DNA of 64,000 nucleotides from Clostridia bacterium (GTDB lineage: Bacteria; Bacillota; Clostridia; Lachnospirales; Lachnospiraceae), in contig QKAS01000001.1 of NCBI GenBank assembly GCA_003246295.1, positions 62,001 through 126,000 on the forward strand. The letters run 5' to 3'. Position 1 is the first letter of the stretch; the number at the start of each line of letters is the position of its first letter. The position numbers and the translations under genes were made by a program. Positions 44,726 to 54,157 of this stretch are shown here, one piece after another. Under the pieces are notes generated by a model that saw only the letters and a list, made by a program, of their open reading frames with translations, was not told the DNA's origin and made no database searches.

Positions 44726-46294
44726 TCAGGGTTTGTATTTTTCCCGATACTCCGAAGGTGACAAACCAACAGTACGTTTAAAAGTTTTTCCAAAATAATT
44801 TCCATCAGTATAGCCAACTTTTTCAGAAATATCTGTGATTTTATATCGTGGATCCTGAAGAAGTTTTTTTGCTTTCTCAATTCGATAATCAGTCAGATAT
44901 TGATTCAGGGTCTGTCCTGTTTCGCTTTTAAACAGAGTACAAACATAAGAAGAAGAAAGAAATACATGCTCACTAATATCTTTTACAGAAAGAGATTCAT
45001 TTGAATAATTACGCGAGATGTAATCTTTGATCATAAACACAGTTGAGTTTTCTTCCATACTATTTTCACACATGCGAAAGAACTGATCAAGTCGATCAAT
45101 CAGAAGTGCGTGAAGTTCAGTCAGTGTGTTACTACCAGATATGGAATCCCAGATGGAGTAAACACTGTCATCTGTGTGTAGATGAATATGAAAGGAAAGC
45201 GCGGTATCATTCATGGCAATGAAAAGCTTGTAATAAAGGTCTTTGATATGATTCGCCAGTACATTCTGACTTCCCTTTAAAGACTGATATAGCTTATTGA
45301 TACAGTCATAAACCTTTTCTTTCTCCTTATTAGAGAGGCTGTCGGTAAAGCGTGATAAAATTCCAGAGATATCTTCATATAAAGGAGAACCAGAAGTTTT
45401 TTCCTGAGGGAGAATGACACTATTGTAATCATAAAAGAATGAACTTTGAAGGAGCAGTAGTGCAGACTGGTAGGATACTGGTGTTTTCTCAATACCAGTC
45501 ACGCTACGTCCAAGCGCAATAAAATATCTGCAAACTGGATTCAGTTTTTCTTCCAGCGAAAGTAAAAATCGATTTAATGATATATCAGGGATGACATCGG
45601 GAGAAATCAAATGAAGAATCAGATATTCATCCTGCTTTGTTGTATACAAAGGATAAATCGTCTCCTTTTTTCCGTGAAGCGTATAGGAAAATGGAAGTTC
45701 TGCCAGTGACTCTTCTAAAGACAATTTCTTTATATTTGCAATGCTTTCAGTAAATTTCACCATAACTGTTGTGATATGTGAAGGCGGAGAAACAGGAATG
45801 TCAAGCTGCTTCAACGAATCCAGCACACTTTTACTGTCTTCAAGGGGATACAACAGCTGATAGGCAAGTTTATTCGCCAGTTCCTGCCTGCGCAGATACT
45901 GGCTGTTCTTATTTAATTCTGAAAGTTCAAAATGTGCAATGGCTTCTTTGACAGCTTCAATAACTTCGTCGGTGTCAATTGGCTTTTCCACATAACGGAT
46001 CGCTTTTAATTTGATTGCAGATTTCAGATATTCTTTATCAGAATAGCCACTCATGAAAATAATACTCGAATCAGGTGCGATTTCACGGATTTTTTCTGCC
46101 ATTTCAATTCCGTTCATGCGGGGCATTCTGATATCAGAAAGTATAATTTCAGGCTTATATTTTCTGATCAGTGCAAGCGCATTCAGTCCGTCATCTGCCT
46201 GATAAATATAGTTGATATTTAAAGAGGACCAGTCAATGGTTGAGACGAGTCCTTCTCTTGTCAGATCTTCGTCGTCCACAATGAGAAGTTTCAT
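44726..46294 (-). CDS. YesN-type response regulator (second system)
   Basis: 522 aa: receiver (LLIVDDEDLTREG, phospho-Asp in IILSDIRMPRMNG, Lys in VEKP), linker, and C-terminal AraC-type HTH pair (LSVKDISEHVFLSSSYVCTLFKSETG, ITDISEKVGYTDGNYFGKTFKRTVG). Start at 46294 has GGAGG 7 bases upstream; the frame runs 105 bp further but without an RBS. It is divergent from the ATPase gene at 46519 across 224 bp, so it probably controls the rhamnose-type importer. Confidence 0.92.
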   Translation of the reverse strand: MKLLIVDDEDLTREGLVSTIDWSSLNINYIYQADDGLNALALIRKYKPEIILSDIRMPRMNGIEMAEKIREIAPDSSIIFMSGYSDKEYLKSAIKLKAIRYVEKPIDTDEVIEAVKEAIAHFELSELNKNSQYLRRQELANKLAYQLLYPLEDSKSVLDSLKQLDIPVSPPSHITTVMVKFTESIANIKKLSLEESLAELPFSYTLHGKKETIYPLYTTKQDEYLILHLISPDVIPDISLNRFLLSLEEKLNPVCRYFIALGRSVTGIEKTPVSYQSALLLLQSSFFYDYNSVILPQEKTSGSPLYEDISGILSRFTDSLSNKEKEKVYDCINKLYQSLKGSQNVLANHIKDLYYKLFIAMNDTALSFHIHLHTDDSVYSIWDSISGSNTLTELHALLIDRLDQFFRMCENSMEENSTVFMIKDYISRNYSNESLSVKDISEHVFLSSSYVCTLFKSETGQTLNQYLTDYRIEKAKKLLQDPRYKITDISEKVGYTDGNYFGKTFKRTVGLSPSEYREKYKP

Positions 46295-46518
46295 AGAGAT
46301 ACCTCCGGTACTAGATAGCATTTGTATTCTTATAGGAGCATTGTATCTGAATACCATGTAAAAAACAAGAAAAACAACAAAAGACAAAAAAGCAGACACG
46401 AATCAAAAAAAAATACCCTGTTTCTAATTATTTTCCTGTTTTTTCATGGAAACGCGGGTGCTAAACTTAAAACATCAAATAAGTATTGGTTTGAAACAGT
46501 CATGGAAGGAGAATTATC

Positions 46519-48039
46519 GTGTCAGAATATGTTCTCGAGTTAAGAGGAATTACAAAAATATTTCCGGGCGTCAAAGCACTTGATAAAGTGCATTTTCAAT
46601 TAAAACCGGGAGAGATACACGCTCTGATGGGTGAAAACGGAGCTGGAAAATCCACCTTTATCAAAGTTATCACAGGTGTGCATAAAGCAGAAGAAGGTGA
46701 AATGCTTCTGGAGGGCGCAGCAGTACACTTTAAAGGACCCAAGGATGCACAGGCAGCAGGCATTGCTGCAATCTACCAGCATGTTACCGCATATCCACAT
46801 CTGACTGTTACTGAAAATATTTTCATGGGTCATGAAACCTGCAAGGGCGGTAGAATTCTCTGGAAAGAGATGAACGCTGAAGCAAACAAACTCCTGGCGG
46901 AACTGAGTGCAGATTTCGATGCAACAGCAGAGATGGGATCGCTAAGTGTTGCACAACAGCAAATGGTAGAAATTGCAAAAGCGTTATCCATGAATGCAAG
47001 AATTATTATCATGGACGAACCAACAGCAGCCCTTACAAAAAGAGAATCAGAAGAATTATATAGAATCACAGAAAAGCTGAGGGATTCTGGTGCAGCAATC
47101 ATATTTATTTCACATAGATTTGAGGACATGTACAGACTTGCTGATCGTGTTACCGTGTTTAGAGATTCCCAATATATTGGATGTTATGATGTAAATGGAA
47201 TTACAAATGAAGATCTGATCAAAGCAATGGTTGGAAGAGAGATTAAAGATTTGTTCCCTAAACCTGAAGTGCAAATCGGTGATGAAGTATTGAGTGTAAA
47301 GCATTTAAGCAGAACCGGGTATTTTAAAGATGTGTCATTCAATGTAAAAAAAGGAGAAATACTGGGACTGACAGGACTCGTAGGAGCAGGAAGAACCGAA
47401 GTATGTGAAACGATATTTGGGATCTTCGGTCAGGATAGTGGTGAAGTGTTCCTGAATGGAAATAAGGTGGATATCAAGTGTCCTAAGGATGCAATGGATC
47501 TTGGAATTGGATACCTTCCAGAAGACAGACAGCATCAGGGCTTGATTCTTGATTGGGGCATCGGAAGAAATATTACATTATCTACACTTGAACAACACGC
47601 AAAGCATGGATGGTTAAATGAGAAAAAAGAAAGAGAAGTTGCCAAAGAATTAGCAGAACGTGTTGATACGAAAGCAAACACCATATTTGTCAAAGCGAGT
47701 GCATTGTCTGGTGGTAACCAGCAAAAAGTGGTTGTGGCAAAGCTTCTGGCATCTGATTTAAAAGTTATTATTTTGGACGAACCAACAAAGGGTGTCGATG
47801 TTGGTGCAAAGGCTGCAATCTATGAAATTATGGGAGAACTGGCTAAGTCGGGATACGCAATCATTATGGTTTCTTCTGAAATGCCTGAAATTCTTGGTAT
47901 GTGTGACAGAATCACAGTCATGTGCGATGGTAAGGTGACTGGTGAGCTCATGAGAGGAGAAGCGACACAGGAGTTGATCCTTGAAAGCGCAATGGCAAAA
48001 CACAAAAAAACAAATCAAGAAGTACATGAGGTGAAATAG
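46519..48039 (+). CDS. Rhamnose-type ABC transporter ATP-binding protein (RhaSTPQ system)
   Basis: 506-aa CUT2 double ATPase: first Walker A GENGAGKSTFIKVITG, Walker B IIIMDEPTAALTKRE; second half GLVGAGRTEVCETIFG, signature ALSGGNQQKVVVAKLL, Walker B VIILDEPTKGVDVGAKAAIYE. Start is GTG with GGAAGGAG 8 bases upstream. It is followed by two permease genes, a binding protein, and rhamnose mutarotase and kinase genes, the composition of the rhizobial RhaSTPQ L-rhamnose importer. The sugar is inferred from this context. Confidence 0.92.
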   Translation: MSEYVLELRGITKIFPGVKALDKVHFQLKPGEIHALMGENGAGKSTFIKVITGVHKAEEGEMLLEGAAVHFKGPKDAQAAGIAAIYQHVTAYPHLTVTENIFMGHETCKGGRILWKEMNAEANKLLAELSADFDATAEMGSLSVAQQQMVEIAKALSMNARIIIMDEPTAALTKRESEELYRITEKLRDSGAAIIFISHRFEDMYRLADRVTVFRDSQYIGCYDVNGITNEDLIKAMVGREIKDLFPKPEVQIGDEVLSVKHLSRTGYFKDVSFNVKKGEILGLTGLVGAGRTEVCETIFGIFGQDSGEVFLNGNKVDIKCPKDAMDLGIGYLPEDRQHQGLILDWGIGRNITLSTLEQHAKHGWLNEKKEREVAKELAERVDTKANTIFVKASALSGGNQQKVVVAKLLASDLKVIILDEPTKGVDVGAKAAIYEIMGELAKSGYAIIMVSSEMPEILGMCDRITVMCDGKVTGELMRGEATQELILESAMAKHKKTNQEVHEVK

Positions 48040-49032
48040 ATGAATAAGAAGTTTGATCTGAAAAAACTGACGACTTCGAGAGAGATGAGTCTGGTAGTCG
48101 TGCTGATTGTGCTCTGTGCTTTCATTCAGCTGCGAAACTCAACTTTTCTTGGAATCACAAATATAAACGACCTTTTGGTCAATGCATCCATATTAAGTAT
48201 CCTTGCACTTGGGATGATGTGTGTGCTTCTAATTGCAGGAATCGATATTTCAATCGGATCCACACTTGCATTGTCAGGTATGATTGCAGGACTTGTTATG
48301 AGAGATCATCCATCAGTTCCAACAATCCTTTTATTTGGAATTGCAGTTTTGGTTGGTTTGGTCGGAGGATTACTGATAGGACTTATTATCGCAAAAGGCG
48401 GCGTAATTCCGATTATCGCGACTCTGGGTTTTATGAATATTTACAGAGGAGCTACTTACCTTGTTGCAAATAACCAATGGATTGCAGCGTATCAGGTACC
48501 AGAACCATTCAAGGCATTCACGCTTGGAAAAGTCGGACCATTTAATAATATGATTATTGTTGCAGCAATTTGCTATATCATATTTGCATATTGTATGAAG
48601 TATACAAGGACCGGTAGAAAGATCTACGCAATCGGAAGTAATGCGGAAGCAGCTAAGATCAGCGGTATTAACATTGATAGAATTAAATTGTTGGTATATT
48701 CACTTATGGGTGCGCTCTGTGGATTGTGCGGAGGTCTCTGGGTCTCAAAATATGCATCTGCGCAGGGTGATGCGGCAAAAGGAATTGAAATGGATGTTAT
48801 TGCTGCATGTGTCATTGGTGGCGTCAGTCTGAATGGTGGAAAAGGAACTGTACTTGGTGTATTGCTTGGATCAGTAACCATTGGAATTTTGAATAATGCA
48901 CTTCCATTAATCAATGTTTCCTCTTTCTGGCAGGATGCAATCAAAGGACTTATCATTATTGCAGCAATTATTCTGAATGTTGTAACACAGAGAACGCTTG
49001 ATAAAAATAATTTAAAGAGGAGGGAGATGTAG
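48040..49032 (+). CDS. Rhamnose-type ABC transporter permease 1
   Basis: 330-aa CUT2 permease with 8-10 helices; motifs CVLLIAGIDISIGSTLALSGMIAG, YAIGSNAEAAKISGINI and EMDVIAACVIGGVSLNGGKGTVLGVLLG. It begins directly after the ATPase stop codon, with the RBS GAGGTG in the ATPase end. Paired with the next gene it should form a heterodimeric channel, as RhaP and RhaQ do. Confidence 0.92.
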   Translation: MNKKFDLKKLTTSREMSLVVVLIVLCAFIQLRNSTFLGITNINDLLVNASILSILALGMMCVLLIAGIDISIGSTLALSGMIAGLVMRDHPSVPTILLFGIAVLVGLVGGLLIGLIIAKGGVIPIIATLGFMNIYRGATYLVANNQWIAAYQVPEPFKAFTLGKVGPFNNMIIVAAICYIIFAYCMKYTRTGRKIYAIGSNAEAAKISGINIDRIKLLVYSLMGALCGLCGGLWVSKYASAQGDAAKGIEMDVIAACVIGGVSLNGGKGTVLGVLLGSVTIGILNNALPLINVSSFWQDAIKGLIIIAAIILNVVTQRTLDKNNLKRREM

Positions 49033-49033
49033 C

Positions 49034-50059
49034 ATGGAAGCGAAAAAAAGAATTATTTCTGCTGATCAGAAATTTTCATGGAAAAAGTCTCTCTTACAAT
49101 GGGAAGTGTTTTTACTCTTGATTTTTATCGCAGTCAATATCATGAATGCAGCTGTTTCACCTTATTATCTAAGTGTTTCAGGTCTGTTCACAGCAACATC
49201 ATCCTTTTTGGAAAAAGCATTTGTGGCACTGCCAATGGCATATATACTTGTACTGGGAGATATTGATATTTCCGTAGGTGCTACAGTTGCATTATCTTCT
49301 GTTATGATGGGCGTGGCATATGCCAACTTTGGACTTCCAATGGGTGTGTGTGTCTTGATCTGCCTTCTGACCGGAACAATCTGTGGATTTGTGAATGGAT
49401 TTATTTTATCTAAATTCCCAGAACTGGCACCGATGATTGTAACACTTGGTACCCAGATTCTATATCGTGGTATCGCTACTATGATATTAGAAGACCAGGC
49501 AGCAACAGGACTGACCAGTGTAACCTGGTTCAGTAATCTGTACTGGGGTTACCTTGGACCAGTTCCTTATATGCTGATTATCTTTGTAATTTGCGCGATA
49601 GCATTTGGAATCGTACTACATAAAACGACATTCGGAAGACGGCTCTATGCAATTGGAAGCAACTCTGTTGCAAGTAAATATGCAGGGATTCATGTTCAAA
49701 GAATCAGATTGATTGTTTTTACACTTACAGGTTTGTTTGCATCTGTAACAGCACTATTCCTGACAGCCCGTATGGGAAGTACAAGACCAAATATAGCAGA
49801 AGGTTATGAGCTGGATGCAATTTCGATGGTAGTACTTGGAGGGTTCTCCACTTCTGGAGGAAAAGGAAGATTCATAGGTGCAATTATTTCAATTTTCATT
49901 ATAGGATTTTTAAGATACGGATTAGGGCTCATTAACGTTCCATCACAAGCTATGCTGATTATTATTGGAGCATTGTTAATCTGTGCAGTTATGATACCAA
50001 ACTTAAAACTTGGAGAAGTATTTAAAAATATTTTTGGGAAGAAAAAAGTAAATGCGTAA
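49034..50059 (+). CDS. Rhamnose-type ABC transporter permease 2
   Basis: 341-aa CUT2 permease; motifs MAYILVLGDIDISVGATVALSSVMMG, YAIGSNSVASKYAGIHV and ELDAISMVVLGGFSTSGGKGRFIGA. Start ATG follows GGAGGGAG, and it is 1 bp from the first permease gene. Clearly homologous to but well diverged from permease 1. Confidence 0.92.
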   Translation: MEAKKRIISADQKFSWKKSLLQWEVFLLLIFIAVNIMNAAVSPYYLSVSGLFTATSSFLEKAFVALPMAYILVLGDIDISVGATVALSSVMMGVAYANFGLPMGVCVLICLLTGTICGFVNGFILSKFPELAPMIVTLGTQILYRGIATMILEDQAATGLTSVTWFSNLYWGYLGPVPYMLIIFVICAIAFGIVLHKTTFGRRLYAIGSNSVASKYAGIHVQRIRLIVFTLTGLFASVTALFLTARMGSTRPNIAEGYELDAISMVVLGGFSTSGGKGRFIGAIISIFIIGFLRYGLGLINVPSQAMLIIIGALLICAVMIPNLKLGEVFKNIFGKKKVNA

Positions 50060-50087
50060 GACAAAGATTTCATACTTATGGTATAAT
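50058..50087 (+). promoter_or_regulatory. Internal promoter for the binding-protein gene
   Basis: Extended -10 TGGTATAAT (50079-50087) lies 18 bp after AAGACA (50058-50063), the same weak -35 as at fucI. TGACC (50088-50092) and GGTCA (50106-50110) form an inverted repeat around the expected start site. It would give extra expression of the binding protein. Confidence 0.55.
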
Positions 50088-50155
50088 TGACCGGCCGTTC
50101 GCAAAGGTCATTTATATAAAACTATTAACTATTAACATAGGGAGGTATTCATCAA

Positions 50156-51283
50156 ATGAAGAAGAAGTTACTAAGTGTTTTACTTTGTACAGCCATGATC
50201 TCTACACTTCTTGTAGGATGTGGAAGTAAGACAGAAGAAGCAGCTCCAGCAGAAGCAGCAACAGAAGAAGCAGCTCCAGCAGAAGAAGCAGCACCAGCAG
50301 AAGCAGCAACAGAAGAGGCAGCACCTGCAGAAGCAGCAGCAACAGACATGAGTGGCAAAACAATTGCAATTCTTGTAAAGAGCGCTGGAAATCCTTACAA
50401 TGAAAAAGAAGCAGCAGGATTTCAGGAAGTTGTAGAAGCAGCAGGCGCAACATGCATTATCAAAGCACCTGAATCAGCGACAGCAGAAGCACAGATTACA
50501 ATGATCAACGAATTAGTAGCACAGAAAGTAGACGCAATCGCAATCGCAGGAAATGATGCTGACGCACTTCAGCCTGCATTAACAGCAGCAATGAACGCAG
50601 GTATTAAAGTATGCTCCGTTGACTCAGCTGTAAACAAAGACAGCCGTATGGTACATGTTAACCAGGCTGGTATTGATTTAATTGGACAGACACTTGTAAA
50701 TGCAGTAGCAGATATCGTTGGCGAAGGCGGCGGACAGTTCGCAATTCTTTCAGCAACAAGCCAGGCTACAAATCAGAACGCATGGATTGCAGCAATGGAA
50801 GCAGAACTTGAAAAAGACTCAAGAGGTCTTGAACTTGTTAAAATTGCTTACGGCGATGACGAATTCCAGAAATCTGTTGATGAAACAGAAGCATTACTGA
50901 AAAACTACCCAGACTTAAAAGCAATCTGTGCTCCAACAACTGTTGGTATCATGGCAGCTGGTAAAGTTCTTCAGGATAAAGGTTCAGCTTGTAAATTAAC
51001 AGGACTTGGACTTCCTTCAGAAATGGCTGATTACATTGGCGCAGACAAATCCTGCCCTTACATGTTCCTCTGGAATCCTATTGACATCGGACGTCTTGCA
51101 GGCTATACTGCAATGGCACTGGTTGGTGGACAGATTACTGGAGCTGAAGGCGAAAGCTTTACTGCAGGTACCTTAGGAGATTATACAATTGTTGCAGCAG
51201 CTGATGGTGGAACAGAACTGATCTTAGGACCTCCATTTGAATTCAATCCAGAAAACATTGAAGAATGGAAAACTGTATACTAA
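50156..51283 (+). CDS. Rhamnose-type ABC transporter substrate-binding lipoprotein (RhaS-like)
   Basis: 375 aa. Signal peptide with lipobox LLVGCGSK, a repetitive linker of about 40 residues built from EEAAPAEAAT-like units (about 50231-50345), then a type I periplasmic-binding domain (KTIAILVKSAGNPYNEKEAAGFQEV, VDAIAIAGNDADALQPAL, CSVDSAVNKDSRMVHVNQA) and the C-terminal PFEFNPENIEEW typical of rhamnose-binding RhaS proteins. RBS GGGAGG. A strong terminator follows, separating it from rhaM. Confidence 0.88.
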   Translation: MKKKLLSVLLCTAMISTLLVGCGSKTEEAAPAEAATEEAAPAEEAAPAEAATEEAAPAEAAATDMSGKTIAILVKSAGNPYNEKEAAGFQEVVEAAGATCIIKAPESATAEAQITMINELVAQKVDAIAIAGNDADALQPALTAAMNAGIKVCSVDSAVNKDSRMVHVNQAGIDLIGQTLVNAVADIVGEGGGQFAILSATSQATNQNAWIAAMEAELEKDSRGLELVKIAYGDDEFQKSVDETEALLKNYPDLKAICAPTTVGIMAAGKVLQDKGSACKLTGLGLPSEMADYIGADKSCPYMFLWNPIDIGRLAGYTAMALVGGQITGAEGESFTAGTLGDYTIVAAADGGTELILGPPFEFNPENIEEWKTVY

Positions 51284-51296
51284 GATAAATCCATTT

Positions 51297-51327
51297 TGCC
51301 CACTCCGTTTTTGGAGTGGGCATTTTT
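51297..51327 (+). terminator. Strong terminator after the binding-protein gene
   Basis: TGCCCACTCC (51297-51306) pairs perfectly with GGAGTGGGCA (51313-51322), loop GTTTTT, then TTTTT. Confidence 0.92.
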
Positions 51328-51345
51328 AAAACAAGGAGGCAATTC

Positions 51346-51657
51346 ATGATCAAAGGGTTTAAAATGAAACTGTATGATGGTATGGCTGATGAATATGAAA
51401 AAAGACATAATGAGTTATGGCCTGAAATGGCAGATATGATTCATGAACATGGTGGAAAAAATTATACAATTTTTTGGGATAAAGAAACAAACATACTATT
51501 TGGATATATTGAAATTGAAGATGAAGAAAAATGGGCAAAGGGTGCAGACACTGCAATTAACCGTAAGTGGTGGGATTTTATGGCTCCTGTTATGGAAACC
51601 AATCCGGACAATAGCCCGGTTTGTATAGATTTGAAAAATGTATTTCATCTTGACTAA
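51346..51657 (+). CDS. rhaM: L-rhamnose mutarotase
   Basis: 103-aa RhaM/RhaU family protein interconverting L-rhamnose anomers. Family motifs: YEKRHNELWPEM with the catalytic His, GGKNYTIFWDKETNILFGYIEIEDEEKW, and RKWWDFMAPVMETNPDNSPV. The start at 51346 has AAGGAGG 6 bases upstream; an earlier in-frame start lies within the terminator. It leads the rhamnulokinase gene by 16 bp, which supports rhamnose as the pathway sugar. Confidence 0.93.
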   Translation: MIKGFKMKLYDGMADEYEKRHNELWPEMADMIHEHGGKNYTIFWDKETNILFGYIEIEDEEKWAKGADTAINRKWWDFMAPVMETNPDNSPVCIDLKNVFHLD

Positions 51658-51673
51658 AACGGAGGAGTAGTTC

Positions 51674-53080
51674 ATGGGTAATTATTATTTGGCGGTAGAC
51701 ATAGGTGCTTCCAGCGGAAGGCATATTTTAGGCAGCATGGAAAACGGCAGAATGGTTCTGGAGGAAATATATCGTTTCGAGAATGGTATGAAAAAAACCG
51801 GAGATCACTTGTGCTGGGATATTCACTCACTTTTTAATGAAATTAAGACTGGAATCCGAAAATGTAAAGAAATAGGAAAAATTCCAGTCAGTATGGGAAT
51901 TGATACGTGGGCAGTTGATTATGTTTTGTTAGACCATGAAGACAAAGTATTGGGTCCTACCTATGGATACAGAGATAAGAGAACCCAGGGGATGGATACT
52001 GAAGTTTATCAGTGTATTCCATTAGATAAACTTTATGCAAGGACTGGAATTCAAAAACAGATATTTAACTCAATTTACCAGCTAATGTCTGTCAGGAAGC
52101 AACAGCCGGAGCTTTTAGAACAGGCAGAAAATTTTATGATGCTTCCTGATTATTTTCATTTTCTTTTGACTGGCCAGAAGGTGACAGACTATACGAATGC
52201 CACGACAACTCAGCTTGTCAGCCCTGACACGAAAAGCTGGGACTATGAATTGATTGAACTTCTTGGTTTTCCAAAAAAGATTTTTAAAGAATTGTCAATG
52301 CCAGGTGCTTTTGTAGGTGAGTTCACAAAAGAAATGGAAGAAGAAGCAGGGTTTCAATGTAAGGTAATTCTTCCACCAACACATGATACAGCATCAGCAG
52401 TACTGGCAGTACCAGCACAAAATGATGACTTTTTATACATCAGTTCCGGAACATGGTCGCTGATGGGGATTGAGTCCTCTAAAGCAGATTGCTCTATGGA
52501 AAGTATGGATAAGAATTTTACAAATGAAGGCGGATATGATTACAAATTTAGATTTTTAAAGAATATTATGGGTCTTTGGATGATTCAGTCTGTCAGACAT
52601 GAGTTAAATGATGAATACTCTTTTGCCACACTATGTGAGCTAGCGGAAAAGAAAAGGGAATTTCCTTCCCGTGTGGATGTAAATGATCAGCTATTTCTTG
52701 CACCTGACAGTATGATAGAAGCGGTGAAAGAATATTGCGCAAAATCCAGACAGGCAGTACCACAGGATATAGGTGAACTTGCAACCGTTATCTATCAAAG
52801 CCTTGCAGAAAGTTATGCTAAAACAGTGGAAGAGATCGAGTTTATAACTGGACGAGACTATAATACAATACATATTGTTGGTGGCGGGTCAAATGCTGAG
52901 TATCTAAATCAACTGACCGCAGAAAAAACTGGAAAAAAAGTACTTGCAGGTCCGTCAGAGGCTACGGCAATTGGAAATCTTGCTGCGCAGATGATTGCAG
53001 ATTCTGTATTCACAGATGCCAAGGAAGCCAGAAAAGCAATTTACAATTCTTTTGAAATTAAAAAAATTCAAAGCAGATAA
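51674..53080 (+). CDS. rhaB: Rhamnulokinase
   Basis: 468-aa FGGY-family sugar kinase that phosphorylates L-rhamnulose to L-rhamnulose-1-phosphate. It starts YLAVDIGASSGRHILG (phosphate 1 motif), has MGIDTWAVDYVLLD with the catalytic Asp, GYRDKRT, PPTHDTASAV, ISSGTWSLMG and the C-terminal ADP-binding HIVGGGSNAEYLNQLTA. The IDTWAVDY and GASSGR patterns favour rhamnulokinase over fuculokinase, but as the only such kinase in the window it might also serve L-fuculose. RBS CGGAGGAG. Convergent with the AraC gene, 7 bp apart. Confidence 0.92.
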   Translation: MGNYYLAVDIGASSGRHILGSMENGRMVLEEIYRFENGMKKTGDHLCWDIHSLFNEIKTGIRKCKEIGKIPVSMGIDTWAVDYVLLDHEDKVLGPTYGYRDKRTQGMDTEVYQCIPLDKLYARTGIQKQIFNSIYQLMSVRKQQPELLEQAENFMMLPDYFHFLLTGQKVTDYTNATTTQLVSPDTKSWDYELIELLGFPKKIFKELSMPGAFVGEFTKEMEEEAGFQCKVILPPTHDTASAVLAVPAQNDDFLYISSGTWSLMGIESSKADCSMESMDKNFTNEGGYDYKFRFLKNIMGLWMIQSVRHELNDEYSFATLCELAEKKREFPSRVDVNDQLFLAPDSMIEAVKEYCAKSRQAVPQDIGELATVIYQSLAESYAKTVEEIEFITGRDYNTIHIVGGGSNAEYLNQLTAEKTGKKVLAGPSEATAIGNLAAQMIADSVFTDAKEARKAIYNSFEIKKIQSR

Positions 53081-53087
53081 GAACCAG

Positions 53088-53984
53088 CTACTCATTGCGC
53101 CATTCTTTACGGTAAGCTGCCGGCGTAAGGTGTTCCCTGGCTTTGAACAGGTTGATAAAATGACTGACATGATTCATACCGCAGTCATAAGCAATTTCAC
53201 TGACATTATGATCTGAATATTTTAACAATTCTTTTGCATGGGATAATCGGGAACGGATGACAGACTCCGTTATTGTGACTCCCATGTATTTTTTATATTC
53301 TTTTTCAATGGAAAAACGACTTTTATGATACTTTTTTTCAAAATAAGCAAGTGTAAGATCATTTCTGAAATTCAACTCAATTTCTTTAGACAGATCAGTG
53401 ATATAAGCAGGAATAAGGGACTGATCCAGATAGTTGGTATCATTTTGCAAGAGCAGGCCAGTTAAAAGATTTGTAAGTAATTGGGATGCGATTAATTCAG
53501 TCGTTCTATCTTTGTGTTCCCAGAGTGCCAAAAGAGATTGAAAAGAAGCACAAAAAGACTCCTGATTCATATAACCTTTATTTTGAAATGATGTATTACA
53601 GATCCCATTTTTAGAGTAAAGATCGTAATATCCCCTTGCACTGCTTCCATTAAAATGCACCCATAAGAATTCCCAAGAGGTATTATGGTTGACATAATAT
53701 TTATGATAAGGGAGACAGTCTATAAAAAAGCAGGAACCTTCCCGGAGTGTGTAGTCTGCATTTTCATATCTGAGTTGTCCGCATCCGGAGATCGTATACA
53801 CAATCAGAAAAGAACTCAGATTTTTTCGTTCTGTAAAGTAAGGATAAAATGTTTTAAAATATCCAATTTCTTGTACATAGAAGAAAGTACTCTTTGCAAT
53901 CGTATCTGTTGTAATAATTTTTCTGACGGAGTCTTCGCTCCATGAATAGGAGGCATTTTCTAAAATATGTTCTGTTTTGTTCAT
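53088..53984 (-). CDS. AraC family transcriptional regulator (rhamnose locus)
   Basis: 298 aa: cupin-type sensor (FLIVYTISGCGQLRYENADYTLREGSCFFIDCLPYHKYY, quoted here only by its HK and cupin pattern) and C-terminal AraC helix-turn-helix pair (TLAYFEKKYHKSRFSIEKEY, VSEIAYDCGMNHVSHFINLFK). The ATG at 53984 has AAAGGAG upstream; the frame is open 39 bp further. It is divergent from the isomerase gene at 54158 and convergent with rhaB, so it sits inside the rhamnose gene set and probably controls it. Confidence 0.87.
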   Translation of the reverse strand: MNKTEHILENASYSWSEDSVRKIITTDTIAKSTFFYVQEIGYFKTFYPYFTERKNLSSFLIVYTISGCGQLRYENADYTLREGSCFFIDCLPYHKYYVNHNTSWEFLWVHFNGSSARGYYDLYSKNGICNTSFQNKGYMNQESFCASFQSLLALWEHKDRTTELIASQLLTNLLTGLLLQNDTNYLDQSLIPAYITDLSKEIELNFRNDLTLAYFEKKYHKSRFSIEKEYKKYMGVTITESVIRSRLSHAKELLKYSDHNVSEIAYDCGMNHVSHFINLFKAREHLTPAAYRKEWRNE

Positions 53985-54019
53985 ACAAACTCCTTTTTGC
54001 AAGATACTGTTATAAATAC

Positions 54020-54049
54020 CCAAGATAATGAGATGTATTCCAAGTATAA
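54020..54049. promoter_or_regulatory. Direct repeats between araC and the isomerase gene
   Basis: CCAAGATAAT (54020-54029) and CCAAGTATAA (54040-54049) are similar 10-mers 20 bp apart, two helical turns, in the divergent intergenic region. Candidate half-sites for the adjacent AraC protein. Confidence 0.35.
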
Positions 54050-54157
54050 ATTAATTATAATCCATATATATAGATGAAACAACGTATTTATTAAAACGTG
54101 TAAATGAAAATATCAACACATCAATATTATGTTATTAATGAGAAAAGGAGAGATACA

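Noticed and set aside
51316..51345. Longer rhamnose mutarotase starting upstream of 51346
   Set aside because: The extra codons lie within the terminator stem and tail; AAGGAGG fits ATG 51346 and the product then starts as in the family.
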